From assembly GCA_018268715.1 (NCBI GenBank), contig JAFDVZ010000017.1:1-36722 (forward strand): a stretch of DNA of 36,722 nucleotides, given 5' to 3'. A program made the position numbers and the translations under genes. This DNA is from Acidobacteriota bacterium (lineage in GTDB: Bacteria > Acidobacteriota > Terriglobia > Bryobacterales > Bryobacteraceae). The notes beneath the pieces are model-generated. The model was given only the letters and a program-made list of their open reading frames with translations. It searched no databases and was not told the origin of the DNA. Below are positions 17,344-26,238 of this stretch, piece by piece. The number at the start of each line of letters is the position of its first letter. Positions within the stretch are counted from its first letter, which is position 1.

Positions 17344-18365
17344 ACTCCGAGGAGCTTGTGCGCGTAGCGGAGGCTCGCCTCGACGTCCTCTCGCTCCTTC
17401 TGTACGGCTGCTTCCTTGGATAATTGCGGCAGGGGCGGCAGGGGTTTGCCGCTCTCCGCGATCTTCAGGAACCGGGAGAACTCCCAGGCGGGTACGGTCT
17501 TGTAACCGTCCCAGAATTTCGGGTCGAGGAACGGGTAACTGCGTCCGCCGGTGACGATAACTTCGAGCGACAGCGCCTTGCCGGGGCAGAGTTCCTGATA
17601 CCGGCGGACGTAATCGTCGATGCCGACGTTGCCTTCGCCCATGCGCATCCACGCCACCGACGCGCCTTCGGGAGTCAGCCAGACGTAGGAGTCGCGGATG
17701 TGGCTGGTGAGCACGTACGGATGCAGCGTTTCGAGCGTCAGGTGCGGATCCTCGAGCACCCACAGCGGGTTGCCCGAATCGAGACAGGCCCCGACGAAAT
17801 CCTTGCCGGCCTCCTCGATGAGCCGCTTCAGTTCGCGCGCCTGCATGTCGCCGGCGTGGTTTTCGATGGCGATCTTGAGACCGGCGTCGACCACTCGCGA
17901 CTTCACGGCGCGCAGCACCTTCACCGAATCGTCGATACGGGCGTCGATGCCGCCGGGCGTCTTGCGATCGGCCATCGTGCCCTGGAAACAGCGCACGATG
18001 GGGGAGCCGACGGACTTGGCGGCGTGGATCATGCGCGCGATCTGCTCTTCGGCCGTGCCCTGCTTGGGATCGAAAGCCGTAGACGTCGGGCAGATGGAGC
18101 GCATGCCGATCTCGACTTCGATGCCGAGCTTTTCGGCGTGATCGCGCACCTTGCGCAGGTGGTCGTCCTCCAGGCTGCCGATGAAACGGATCTCGGAGAA
18201 GTGCACCACCTTGGCCTTCCACTTCGCGCAGTAGTCCAGGTGCTGGAAGGCGTCCCAGGGCTGCGAACGAAGGCTGAAGAGATCCACCCCCAGCCGAACC
18301 GCGGGCCCGGTGGCGGCGAGCGCCGGAACCGCGCCGGCGGCCGCGATGAAGCTTCGTCGTGTCAT
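17340..18365 (-). CDS. Tat-type sugar phosphate isomerase/epimerase
   Basis: This 341-residue xylose-isomerase-like TIM-barrel protein starts with MTRRSFIAAAGAVPALAA, a twin-arginine signal, so it probably works in the periplasm. The metal site is intact: Glu168 (AIENH), Asp196 (CLDSGN), His222 (SHIRDS) and Glu268 (SLEVI). The likely reaction is isomerisation or epimerisation of a sugar or inositol-type substrate; an exported enzyme is unlikely to use a phosphorylated one. It is 36 bases downstream of the unknown gene and coupled by ATGA to the SDR gene. Isomerase plus dehydrogenase is a common pairing in oxidation of sugars or inositols. Confidence 0.85.
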   Translation of the reverse strand: MTRRSFIAAAGAVPALAATGPAVRLGVDLFSLRSQPWDAFQHLDYCAKWKAKVVHFSEIRFIGSLEDDHLRKVRDHAEKLGIEVEIGMRSICPTSTAFDPKQGTAEEQIARMIHAAKSVGSPIVRCFQGTMADRKTPGGIDARIDDSVKVLRAVKSRVVDAGLKIAIENHAGDMQARELKRLIEEAGKDFVGACLDSGNPLWVLEDPHLTLETLHPYVLTSHIRDSYVWLTPEGASVAWMRMGEGNVGIDDYVRRYQELCPGKALSLEVIVTGGRSYPFLDPKFWDGYKTVPAWEFSRFLKIAESGKPLPPLPQLSKEAAVQKEREDVEASLRYAHKLLGV

Positions 18366-18401
18366 TTCCTGACTATCATGGCACGGCTCGGGCCGGGCTG
18401 C

Positions 18402-19523
18402 TCAGCCGTATAGACAGGCGGCGGTTTCCACCACCGCCTCCGCCACGGCGTCCGCGTCCAGGTGGGCCGGAAGCGGCAGCCGATAGTTCAGGCGGCCGGC
18501 GGCGGCGCGGCCCAGCCGTTCCAGTTCGAGGGGCGTCGCATCGGCTCGCGCAGCGATGGTCAACGTGACGTTGTAGGGGCGCACTGCCTCGGCCAGCGCG
18601 CCCGTCTCCGACCATGGGCCGGCCTCCGGCTGGATCGCCTGGACGATGGGGCCGTGGGGCTTCAGCGACTCCAGACATTCCGCCACGGCGTCCGGCGAGG
18701 CCGCCCCGGATCCTTCGAGCGACAATTCGAGGTCGAATTGTTTCGAAACGGATTGGCTCGATCTTGTTTCGGCGATGAAGGCGTGAAGGCGCGGGACGAG
18801 TTCCAGTTGGGCCGGCGTCGCGACGACGGTGAAGCGCGAGCAAAGGGGGCGCCGCAGCGCCGCCTGTTGGGCGATTTCGAGCCCATCGCGCAACGGGATG
18901 CGGGCGCAGGCGGCGAATCCTTCGCGCCAGCCCGCGCGAACGGCGGACCAGATGGCCGCGTCGAGCGCCCGCTCTCCGTCGACGGCGGCGATACGCGCGC
19001 CATAGGTGCGCAGGATGCGCCGGAACGCCTGGAAGGCGGCCGGCAACTGCGTTTCGGGCGACGCCGCCTCCACCGTCAGGACCGGTTGCGCCCCGGCAGC
19101 GCGCGGCAGGAACGACGGATCCACATGAGCGGCGAACTTGCGGACCTCCTCCACGTTCGAGGCGGCGAAGGGAATGGCGTTCACGACGATTTCGCGGCCC
19201 GCGCGCGATCGGGAGCGGGTGATGAGGATCGGGTTGGGAAACAGCGCGCTGGCCGGGGCCGACGCGAGCGCGATCCGCAGCAGGTGGGGCGCTGAATCGG
19301 TCGAATCGACGGCGATGAAGAACGCGGAGGCGTGAACGGGATCTTCGGCGAGCGAGCCGGGATGCGGCGTAAGGCGGTCGAATCGCTCGGCGTTCAGGCG
19401 GGCGGCGATGCGGTTGCGCACGTCGTCGCGGAACGGGCGGCGCTCGGCGGCGTCGAAGATGATGTCGGCAAGCGCGATGGCGTCGGCCGCGCGGACCGGC
19501 AGGATGAGCGGAACACTGGACAC
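18402..19523 (-). CDS. Protein of unknown function in the galU operon
   Basis: I do not recognise this 373-residue protein. It has no signal peptide or membrane helix. It is rich in Ala and Arg, and beta-strand/alpha-helix alternation runs through most of its length, which would suit a TIM-barrel or Rossmann-like fold. Pieces that look conserved are VVNAIPFAASN followed by a DPSFLPR segment, and an IAAVDGERALDAAIWSAVRAG helix region. It starts 15 bases after galU stops and is 36 bases before the Tat isomerase, so it is co-transcribed with sugar-nucleotide and sugar-modifying genes. A sugar-processing role is inference from position only. Confidence 0.7.
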   Translation of the reverse strand: MSSVPLILPVRAADAIALADIIFDAAERRPFRDDVRNRIAARLNAERFDRLTPHPGSLAEDPVHASAFFIAVDSTDSAPHLLRIALASAPASALFPNPILITRSRSRAGREIVVNAIPFAASNVEEVRKFAAHVDPSFLPRAAGAQPVLTVEAASPETQLPAAFQAFRRILRTYGARIAAVDGERALDAAIWSAVRAGWREGFAACARIPLRDGLEIAQQAALRRPLCSRFTVVATPAQLELVPRLHAFIAETRSSQSVSKQFDLELSLEGSGAASPDAVAECLESLKPHGPIVQAIQPEAGPWSETGALAEAVRPYNVTLTIAARADATPLELERLGRAAAGRLNYRLPLPAHLDADAVAEAVVETAACLYG

Positions 19524-19538
19524 GGTTGTCGGACCTCG

Positions 19539-20423
19539 CTACAGCGCGAGACTCTTCAGGTACTCGCGGAACTCGGCGCCGAGATCGCTTCTGCGAAGGG
19601 CGAACTCGACCGTCGCTCGTAAGAACCCGAGTTTGTCGCCCGCGTCGTACCGCGTGCCCTCGAACTTGTAGCCGTAAATGGGACGGCTGCGCAGCAGATG
19701 CTTGAGGGCGTCGGTCAACTGGATTTCGCCGCCGGCGCCGGGCTCCACCGCGTCGATGGAGTCGAAGATTTCGGGCGTGAGGATGTAGCGGCCGATGATG
19801 GCCAGATTCGAGGGCGCGTCTTCAGGCCGCGGCTTCTCCACCATGTTGCGGATGCGGAACAGACGATCCTTTTCCCCGTTATGCGAGACCGGTTCGGCGT
19901 CCACCACGCCGTAGGCGGAGATGGCCTCCTTGGGAACCTCCATCAGGGCGACGACCGAGGCTCCATAGAAGTCGTAGACGTCGAGCAGCTGGCGCACCGC
20001 CGGGACCTCGGCGTGGATCACATCGTCCGACAGGATGACGGCGAACGGTTCGTGGGCCACCAGTTCGCGGGCCCGCAGAACGGCGTGGCCCAATCCGAGC
20101 GCCTCCTTCTGGCGAACGTAGGCCACGTTCAGCATGTCGGAGACGGACCGGACGATCTTGAGTAAGTCCGACTTATGCCGCGATTCGAGCATCTGCTCGA
20201 GTTCGAAGCTGACATCGAAGTGATCCTCGATGGCGGTCTTGCCGCGCCCGGTGACGATGATGACGTTTGGCACCCCGGAGTGAAGCGCCTCTTCAACGCC
20301 GTACTGGATCAACGGCTTGTCCACCAAGGGAAGCATCTCCTTGGGTTGGGCCTTGGTGGCCGGCAGGAAACGGGTTCCCAGCCCGGCGGCCGGGAAGACT
20401 GCCTTGCGAACCTTTGTGATCAC
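19539..20423 (-). CDS. galU: UTP--glucose-1-phosphate uridylyltransferase
   Basis: GalU makes UDP-glucose from UTP and glucose-1-phosphate. The 294-residue length is usual. The nucleotidyltransferase signature GLGTRFLPATKAQPKEMLP (14-32) is intact, as are ALGLGHAVL, the DDVI metal motif, the EKP segment and GGEIQLTDAL. It starts with GTG at 20423; GGAG lies three bases upstream and a TAAAAT -10-like hexamer six bases upstream. The gene heads a five-gene leftward unit. UDP-glucose feeds trehalose, cell wall glycan and galactose pathways; galT and otsB elsewhere in the window fit that use. Confidence 0.96.
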   Translation of the reverse strand: MITKVRKAVFPAAGLGTRFLPATKAQPKEMLPLVDKPLIQYGVEEALHSGVPNVIIVTGRGKTAIEDHFDVSFELEQMLESRHKSDLLKIVRSVSDMLNVAYVRQKEALGLGHAVLRARELVAHEPFAVILSDDVIHAEVPAVRQLLDVYDFYGASVVALMEVPKEAISAYGVVDAEPVSHNGEKDRLFRIRNMVEKPRPEDAPSNLAIIGRYILTPEIFDSIDAVEPGAGGEIQLTDALKHLLRSRPIYGYKFEGTRYDAGDKLGFLRATVEFALRRSDLGAEFREYLKSLAL

Positions 20424-20429
20424 AACTCC

Positions 20430-20435
20430 ATTTTA
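20430..20435 (-). promoter_or_regulatory. -10-like element for galU
   Basis: TAAAAT on the minus strand, within GATAAAAT, ends six bases before the GTG start of galU. The same octamer GATAAAAT occurs before the DUF302 gene at 27034-27041. No -35 is recognisable. RNA would start at or next to the start codon. Confidence 0.3.
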
Positions 20436-20469
20436 TCCCGTGGAGCCGGGTGGACGACCGCGATCCCTT

Positions 20470-21696
20470 TCAGGCGATCAAGTTACAGAATCGTTGCCGG
20501 TGATCGGGAAACACTCGATCGGGCGAACTCGCGCCCAGATGTCTCACGGTTAACTCGCCCAGCACGTCGCGAAAGTCAGTGGTGACCGCCAGGTCGCGCC
20601 CTTCATATAACTTCGCGGGAGTTAGCCCGGGCCACTCGCCGTACACCTTGCCGCCGCGCACCTGGCCGCCCATCACGAACATCGCGTTGCCATGGCCGTG
20701 GTCGGTTCCGCGATTGCCGTTCTCTCGCGCGGTGCGGCCGAACTCGGACATGGTCACCACCGCGACGTCGGACATTCTATCTCCCATGTCGCTGTGAAAC
20801 GCCGCCAACGCCTGCCCGAAGTCGGCCAAAAGATTCGCCAGTTGGCCGGCCGAAGGCTTCGCGCCTACCTCATTGACGTGCGTGTCCCAGCCGCCTAACT
20901 CCGTGAAGGCGACCTCCAGTCCGCAATCGGCCTTGATCAGCCGAGCGATCTGCTCCATGCTTTGGCCGAAGCGGCTGGACGGATAGACGGCCTGGTTGGC
21001 GGGTGCATAGGGGCTCCGGCGAACGGCCTCGATGACGCGCAGGGCTTCGAAGGTTTCGCGAGCGGGCGCGGCCATCAACGGGTCGGCGCCGTACATGGCT
21101 TCAAACGAGGACGCGGAACGGACGTCGCGCACCTGGAAGTCGGCCAGGCTGCTCATGGCGATGGCGTTGTGCGGTCCGCGCAGGCTACGCGCCAGATTCG
21201 CGCCGATGTTCACCGCCTGCACCGGAGAGGCCTTCGAATCAGGCAGCGCGCGGTTGAGCCAGCCGTCGGCCGTCGACTTGCGGCCCGGCGTGCCCGACTC
21301 CATGTAATCCTGAGCGTCGAAGTGCGAACGCGTCGGGTCCGGCGAGCCGGCCGCGTGCACGATGGCCAGTCGACGGTCCGCGAAGATAGGCTTCAGCGGC
21401 GCAAGCGACGGGTGGAGGCCGAAAAAGCCGTCCAGATCGATTGCCGATTCGCCGTCGCCCGCGGGGCGGGGAATCGCGATGCCCGGCCGCAGCGCGTAGT
21501 AGTCGGCCTCGCCGTAGGGGACCACCATGTTCAGGCCGTCCACCGCGCCGCGCTGGAAGATCGCCACCAGCACTTTGCGACGCCGCGACGGTTGGCCGTC
21601 GGAAAGGCCTGCCGCCCGCGCCAGCCATCCGGGTGCCGCGCCCTCGGCGAACATCGCCAGCGCGGACGATTTCAGCAACAATCTGCGGGAGAACAT
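20470..21696 (-). CDS. DUF1501 family exported protein
   Basis: This 408-residue protein belongs to DUF1501 (PF07394), an alkaline-phosphatase/sulfatase-like fold family common in Planctomycetes and Acidobacteriota. The N-terminus SRRLLLKSSALAMF is a Tat-type signal. Family marks are VAIFQRGAVDGLN, LGGWDTH, SEFGRT and GTDHGHGN, which would place metal ligands as in sulfatases. The ATG at 21696 follows GGAGG at a ten-base distance; frame upstream of it overlaps the DUF1800 gene. It begins seven bases after the DUF1800 stop, the usual gene order for this pair. The substrate is unknown; an exported hydrolase is likely. Confidence 0.88.
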   Translation of the reverse strand: MFSRRLLLKSSALAMFAEGAAPGWLARAAGLSDGQPSRRRKVLVAIFQRGAVDGLNMVVPYGEADYYALRPGIAIPRPAGDGESAIDLDGFFGLHPSLAPLKPIFADRRLAIVHAAGSPDPTRSHFDAQDYMESGTPGRKSTADGWLNRALPDSKASPVQAVNIGANLARSLRGPHNAIAMSSLADFQVRDVRSASSFEAMYGADPLMAAPARETFEALRVIEAVRRSPYAPANQAVYPSSRFGQSMEQIARLIKADCGLEVAFTELGGWDTHVNEVGAKPSAGQLANLLADFGQALAAFHSDMGDRMSDVAVVTMSEFGRTARENGNRGTDHGHGNAMFVMGGQVRGGKVYGEWPGLTPAKLYEGRDLAVTTDFRDVLGELTVRHLGASSPDRVFPDHRQRFCNLIA

Positions 21697-21703
21697 TGTC
21701 GTC

Positions 21704-23353
21704 TTACCTCCGTTGGAATTCCGGCGAACCGAGCACCAGCCCGTTGAGCGTCGCCCGATCGGGACGATTCCCTTCGGCCGCCCGATCCACCGACGCGCGA
21801 GTCTCCCTGGACGCCGAAGCGTACAGGTCGATGTCCGCCGCGGACACGCCTGGAATCCGGTTATGCGCAAGCGCCGCGGCCAGATTCATACGGCCCACCA
21901 GCGACGCCGAGTTCAGCCAATCGACGCTCGCGGCCGAATACCCCGTCGGTTCCATTTTGCGATACAACGGCTGCCCGAGTTGGGCGATCTGGTTGGCGAG
22001 CGGGAACGCGTAGTCCACCTGGGCGCCGGATGCGCGAACGGCGCTGACGGCCATTTCAAAGGGCGTCTTCAGTTTGGCGCGCCAGGCGCCCTCGCTCCAG
22101 AACTCCTTCGATTGGAGCATGGTCCTCATCACCGCGCGCAGGTTGCCGCCGGTGGAGGTGAAGGTCTTCGCCATGCGGTCCACCAGTTTTTGCGGCGGAT
22201 CGTCGGCGACGAAGCGGATGGCGAGTTTGCGCGAGATGAAACGCGCGGTGGCCGGATGCCGGGCCAGGATGTCGAGGACGCGTTCGCCGTCCTCCATGCC
22301 GCCGCCCGCCGGGATCGTCACGCCGAGCACGACCTTTTCGCCCTTGTCGTGGATCCTTTCGTTGAACTCGAAGCCGCCCCCGAGCCTCGGCGTCCTGATG
22401 GTCCAGCCGGTGAAGCAGCGGGCCACCTCCACGATGTCCTTCTGCGTGTATCCGCCGTCCACGCCCAAGGTGTGCAGTTCGAGCAGTTCGCGCGCGTAAT
22501 TCTCGTTCAGCCCGCGCCGGCGGTTGCCGCGCGCCTGCGAGGGAGCGACGGACTGCCAGTTGTCGAGATAGAACAGCATGGCGGGGTTCCTGGCGGCAGC
22601 GCCCAGCAGGTCGCGGAAGCGGCCCAACACTCCTGGGCGGATGGCGTCGCGTTCGTATGCCGCCACCAGGTAACGGTCCGCTCCCTTGTCGAGATTGACG
22701 TTGAAGTGGTTGAACCAGAAATCGGCCAGCACTTCGGCGAGTTGTCGCTCGGAGTAGACGGCTCGCAGGATCTTGCCTTGCGCCAGGTCGTGATTTGGGA
22801 TCGAGCGCGGGGCGTTCAACAGCAGGATCTTGCGGCGGTCGGATTCGGAGACCAGAGTCAGCAACTGCTGGCGCCCGCCGCGCGGCAGGGCCTCGATCAG
22901 TCGGCCGAGCGTGTCGGGCGGAAGCGAGGCGATCAGGCGCCGTTTGTCGTCCGGAGCGCCGCGCCGCAGGGTGCGAAGCTGCTCGGGCGTGAGCAGGGTT
23001 GACGGCGCGATATCCGTCTCGCCGCCGCCGTCCGCCTTCGCCGCGGGTCTGCGGGGGTAGCGCAGCACCGCGTCGGCGGGCGTCATCCACAGCGTCTCCA
23101 GCGGTTTCAGCTTCGCCTCGAGCGCCGGATTCTCGGGAATCCGCTGGGGGTCGAGTTGCAGATCCACCCACTTTTTCACGCCGAGTTTGTGGATCGCCTG
23201 AAGGTCTCCGGGCCGGGCTCCGAAGGTAAGCCGGCTGAGCGCATGCTCCTCCATGCGTACGGCCGGCAGTTTCCGCTCAAAGCGGTGCGCATCCGGCGAA
23301 GTGGGCGCCGCCGCCAGCGAGCCAAGGACGGTGAGTACGATCAGGTTCCGCAT
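21704..23353 (-). CDS. DUF1800 family exported protein
   Basis: This 549-residue protein is a DUF1800 (PF08811) member. It starts at ATG 23353 with a short Sec-like signal (MRNLIVLTVLGSLAAAP), and AGGAAG lies just upstream. Typical motifs are ALSRLTFGARPGD near the N-terminus, DFWFNHFNV, NENYARELLELHTLG, FTGWTIR and FISRKLAIRFV. The family is almost always encoded next to DUF1501, as here, and its function is unknown; a secreted complex acting on extracellular polymer has been suggested only from context. A longer open frame upstream reaches into the divergent GH5 gene and is not used. The gene is divergent from GH5 with an 85-base gap. Confidence 0.88.
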   Translation of the reverse strand: MRNLIVLTVLGSLAAAPTSPDAHRFERKLPAVRMEEHALSRLTFGARPGDLQAIHKLGVKKWVDLQLDPQRIPENPALEAKLKPLETLWMTPADAVLRYPRRPAAKADGGGETDIAPSTLLTPEQLRTLRRGAPDDKRRLIASLPPDTLGRLIEALPRGGRQQLLTLVSESDRRKILLLNAPRSIPNHDLAQGKILRAVYSERQLAEVLADFWFNHFNVNLDKGADRYLVAAYERDAIRPGVLGRFRDLLGAAARNPAMLFYLDNWQSVAPSQARGNRRRGLNENYARELLELHTLGVDGGYTQKDIVEVARCFTGWTIRTPRLGGGFEFNERIHDKGEKVVLGVTIPAGGGMEDGERVLDILARHPATARFISRKLAIRFVADDPPQKLVDRMAKTFTSTGGNLRAVMRTMLQSKEFWSEGAWRAKLKTPFEMAVSAVRASGAQVDYAFPLANQIAQLGQPLYRKMEPTGYSAASVDWLNSASLVGRMNLAAALAHNRIPGVSAADIDLYASASRETRASVDRAAEGNRPDRATLNGLVLGSPEFQRR

Positions 23354-23423
23354 GAGCTTCCTATTGTCATAACGCGCTCCGTGCGGTTGGGTTGACACGG
23401 ATGCCGCCGTCGCGCGCCCGCCA

Positions 23424-23429
23424 TACAAT
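23424..23429 (+). promoter_or_regulatory. -10-like element for the GH5 gene
   Basis: TACAAT ends nine bases before the ATG at 23439, within the 85-base divergent gap shared with the DUF1800 gene. A perfect TTGACA is found at 23392-23397, but the 26-base spacing to this hexamer is too long for a standard promoter. RNA would start close to the start codon. Confidence 0.3.
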
Positions 23430-23438
23430 GGGGCCGGT

Positions 23439-24554
23439 ATGAATCGCAGAACCTTCCTTGCCTCCTGCGCCGCCGCCATTCCCGCCGCCCAGGCCGCCTC
23501 CGCCGAAACGCCCTCTCGACTGAAGGCCGGCGTCAATCTCGGAACCTGGATCTCGCAATATCAGAGCCGTAAGAACCCTGACTTCGACGCCCGCGTTCAG
23601 GAGCGCGATCTCGCCCAGATCGCCTCCTGGGGCATGGACCACGTGCGCCTGCCCATCGACTACGACTTCTTTGAGGACGACGCCAAGCCCGGCGTCTATC
23701 GCGAAGAGCGTCTGGCCTACGCAGACCGCACCATCGCCTGGGCCAAGAAGAACGGCCTGGCCCTCATTCTCGACCTGCATCGCGCGCCTGGCTACTTCTT
23801 CGGCGATCTCGGCAAGAACCGCTTGTTCTCCGAATCCGCCATGCAGGACCGCTACCTGGCCATCTGGAGCATGTTCGCCAAACGCTATCGCGCCGAGGGC
23901 GATGGCCTGGCGTTCGAACTGTTGAACGAAGTGGTGGAGGCGACTCCCGACCAGTGGAACGGCCTGGTGGCGCGCGCCGTCGACGCCATTCGCGCCGTGG
24001 ATCCGAAGCGCTGGATCGTGGTGGGCGGCATCCACTACAACGCCATCGACGCACTGGATAAGATCCGCATTCTCGATAAGCCGCGCATTATCTACACGTT
24101 CCACTACTACCATCCCATGCTGGTGACGCATCAGAAGGCCGGGTGGGTGAAGCAGTCCATGGACTATGACAAGTTCACCGGCGGGCAGCGCGTGGACTAT
24201 CCCGGTGCGACGCCCCGGCTGGCCGAGTTCTGCGACGCCTATCCGGCCTACCAGGGCCTGCGGTCACAGATCGGCGTGAAGTACGACCGCGATTGGATGC
24301 GCGCCGATATGAAACCCGCCGCCGATTTCGTCAAGGCGACGGGGAAGCCGTTGTACTGCGGGGAGTATGGGGTCATCCGCCACGCCTCCATCGAAAGCCG
24401 GCGGAAGTGGCACGAGGACGTGGGCGCCATTCTGGGCGACCTTGGCGTGGGGCGCGCGGCGTGGTCTTATAAGGACGGATCGTTCTTGTTTGTCGAGGCC
24501 GATTCCAGCAGGCCCGTCGACATGGAACTGGTTCGCATCGCCAGCCGCAAGTGA
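23439..24554 (+). CDS. Tat-type glycoside hydrolase family 5 enzyme
   Basis: This 371-residue retaining glycosidase is a GH5 (cellulase superfamily) TIM barrel. The signal MNRRTFLASCAAAIPAAQAASA is Tat-like. The acid/base is Glu164 in LLNE, the nucleophile is Glu309 in YCGEYG, and His222 in TFHYYHP and the DLHRAPGY strand also match. It should cut a beta-glucan, mannan or similar polysaccharide outside the cytoplasm. The early GVNLGTWIS and HVRLPIDY strands are standard for the family. It is a single-gene unit, convergent with the AAA ATPase gene 12 bases downstream. The linkage it cuts cannot be told from sequence alone. Confidence 0.88.
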   Translation: MNRRTFLASCAAAIPAAQAASAETPSRLKAGVNLGTWISQYQSRKNPDFDARVQERDLAQIASWGMDHVRLPIDYDFFEDDAKPGVYREERLAYADRTIAWAKKNGLALILDLHRAPGYFFGDLGKNRLFSESAMQDRYLAIWSMFAKRYRAEGDGLAFELLNEVVEATPDQWNGLVARAVDAIRAVDPKRWIVVGGIHYNAIDALDKIRILDKPRIIYTFHYYHPMLVTHQKAGWVKQSMDYDKFTGGQRVDYPGATPRLAEFCDAYPAYQGLRSQIGVKYDRDWMRADMKPAADFVKATGKPLYCGEYGVIRHASIESRRKWHEDVGAILGDLGVGRAAWSYKDGSFLFVEADSSRPVDMELVRIASRK

Positions 24555-24566
24555 CCTCGCGCGGCG

Positions 24567-25985
24567 CTAACGTTCCATATCGGGGTTCTCGGCGAAGCAG
24601 CTTTCCCAGGCGCGATTCAATACGTCGGGAGTCAGCTCCCACTCCAGCCGCTCGAAGTTGATCAGGTCGATGGCGTGCGAGATGACGTCGCGGGGGTGGC
24701 AGCGGCGCATCGGCTTGCGCGTCTGGTGATAGTGCCGCCCGATGAAGTTGCTCAGCACGGTGGGGTGGCAGGGCAGGTCCTTGGCGTTGGCGAAGTTCTC
24801 GAAGATGCTCCGGTATTCGGGCTCCTTCGGGTTGCCCAGGAACATCTTGTACTGGATGCGGCGCAGAAAGGCCTCGTCGCCCAGCTTGTCCGGATGCAGG
24901 TTGGTCGAGAAGATCAGGAACGCTTCGAATGGGACCGTCATCTTGCCGCCGGAGCGGAAGCTCAGGTAGTCGACGTGGCGCTCCATGGGCACGATCCAGC
25001 GGTTCAGGATCTCTGCGGGCGTGGCGAGCTGGCGGCCGAAGTCGTCGATCAGGTAGATGCCGTTGTTGGCTTTCAATTGGAACGGCGCGTCGTAGACCTT
25101 CGACCCCTCGTTGTAGCTGAGGTCGAGCATCGACATGGCCAGTTCGCCGCCCGTAATGATGAAGGGTCGCTTCGACTTGAACCAGCGGCGGTCATACCGG
25201 GATCCGGCCGAAAGGGTGGTGAAGATAGACTCTTCGTCCTGGATGGGCTGGTGGTAGATGGGGTCGTAGACCTGGACGATGTTGCCCTGGTATTCGATCG
25301 CGTAGGGGATGTAGATGGGCTCGGTTTCGAGGCGGAACAGGGCTTCCGCCAGCGCCGTCTTGCCGTTGCCGGGTTGTCCGTAGATCAGGAACGATTTGGA
25401 GGCGTTCACGGCGGGGCCGATCTGGCTGAGGATGTGCTGCGGAACGACCATGTGCCGGTAGGCGGTGGCGAGCGTTTCCGGCGTCAGCCAGTTGTCGAGT
25501 TGCCGTTGCCGGCGGACGATGGCGGTGTATTGGTAGAGCGGGACCGGCGCCGGCCCGGCGTACTGGTTGGTGTCGAGGTATTCGCGCGCCAGGTTGCGGC
25601 CCGTCTCGCCGAGCGAGTAGAGGGCGGACTTGCTGCCGATGCCGAGCGAGCGTTTCACGGAGACCAGGTGTTGGCGCTTCAGCGTCTCGATGGTCTCCTC
25701 GATGACGCTGTATTCCAGCCCGACGGCGACGGCCAAGTCGCGGCCGGTGACGTCGCCCCGGTAGTAGAGGATCTTGAGAAGCAGTTGTTCCAGCAGGGAT
25801 CCCGGCAAGCCGGTGTCGGAGAGGTGCTCCGGGACCGGCGGGACGATACGGTCATCCTCTTCGGCAGCCGCGGATTCCGCCGGCGCCTCCGCTTCGGTGG
25901 GGACCTCTTCTGGGGGCGGGAGTTCGTCGATCAGGTCGTCTCCGGGTTCGCTGAGGAAACCGGCGCTGGACGCGATACTGCTCAT
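24567..25985 (-). CDS. AAA+ ATPase with N-terminal winged-helix-like domain
   Basis: This 472-residue protein opens with an acidic, low-complexity linker (1-55). A winged-helix-like region follows (about 58-125: SLLEQLLLKILYYRG, then an IEETIETLKRQHLV recognition-type helix). An AAA+ module (about 175-400) has Walker A GQPGNGKT (203-210), Walker B IYLIDDFGR (310-318), sensor-1 FSTN (359-362) and Arg375/Arg376 in place for an arginine finger. A helical lid with PRDVISHAIDL follows. I do not recognise a named family. Energy-dependent remodelling of a partner bound by the N-terminal domain is a fair guess. It stands alone upstream of tRNA-Asp, in the opposite direction. Confidence 0.75.
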   Translation of the reverse strand: MSSIASSAGFLSEPGDDLIDELPPPEEVPTEAEAPAESAAAEEDDRIVPPVPEHLSDTGLPGSLLEQLLLKILYYRGDVTGRDLAVAVGLEYSVIEETIETLKRQHLVSVKRSLGIGSKSALYSLGETGRNLAREYLDTNQYAGPAPVPLYQYTAIVRRQRQLDNWLTPETLATAYRHMVVPQHILSQIGPAVNASKSFLIYGQPGNGKTALAEALFRLETEPIYIPYAIEYQGNIVQVYDPIYHQPIQDEESIFTTLSAGSRYDRRWFKSKRPFIITGGELAMSMLDLSYNEGSKVYDAPFQLKANNGIYLIDDFGRQLATPAEILNRWIVPMERHVDYLSFRSGGKMTVPFEAFLIFSTNLHPDKLGDEAFLRRIQYKMFLGNPKEPEYRSIFENFANAKDLPCHPTVLSNFIGRHYHQTRKPMRRCHPRDVISHAIDLINFERLEWELTPDVLNRAWESCFAENPDMER

Positions 25986-26161
25986 CAGCCTGAGTCTGCC
26001 CGATCAGCGCCGTCCGGACAATAGGGGGAAACACCGCCTCTCTGATGAATAATCCATGCCCTGGGGAGCGGATGGCGAGGGTTCGCGGGCGGAATTTCGA
26101 CCGAGCGATGTGGCGGACGGCGCTGGCGAGTGTTACTATGTGAATACCGACGTAACGAAAC

Positions 26162-26238
<77 letters not shown>

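Noticed and set aside
17344-18222. N-terminal extension of the SDR frame upstream of 17343
   Set aside because: It overlaps the Tat isomerase in another frame, is very Arg-rich, and the SDR fold begins exactly at the ATG coupled by ATGA at 17340-17343.
23392-23429. Perfect TTGACA paired with TACAAT as a full promoter for the GH5 gene
   Set aside because: The spacer is 26 bases, far from the usual 16-18, so TTGACA is probably a chance match; only the -10-like hexamer is kept.
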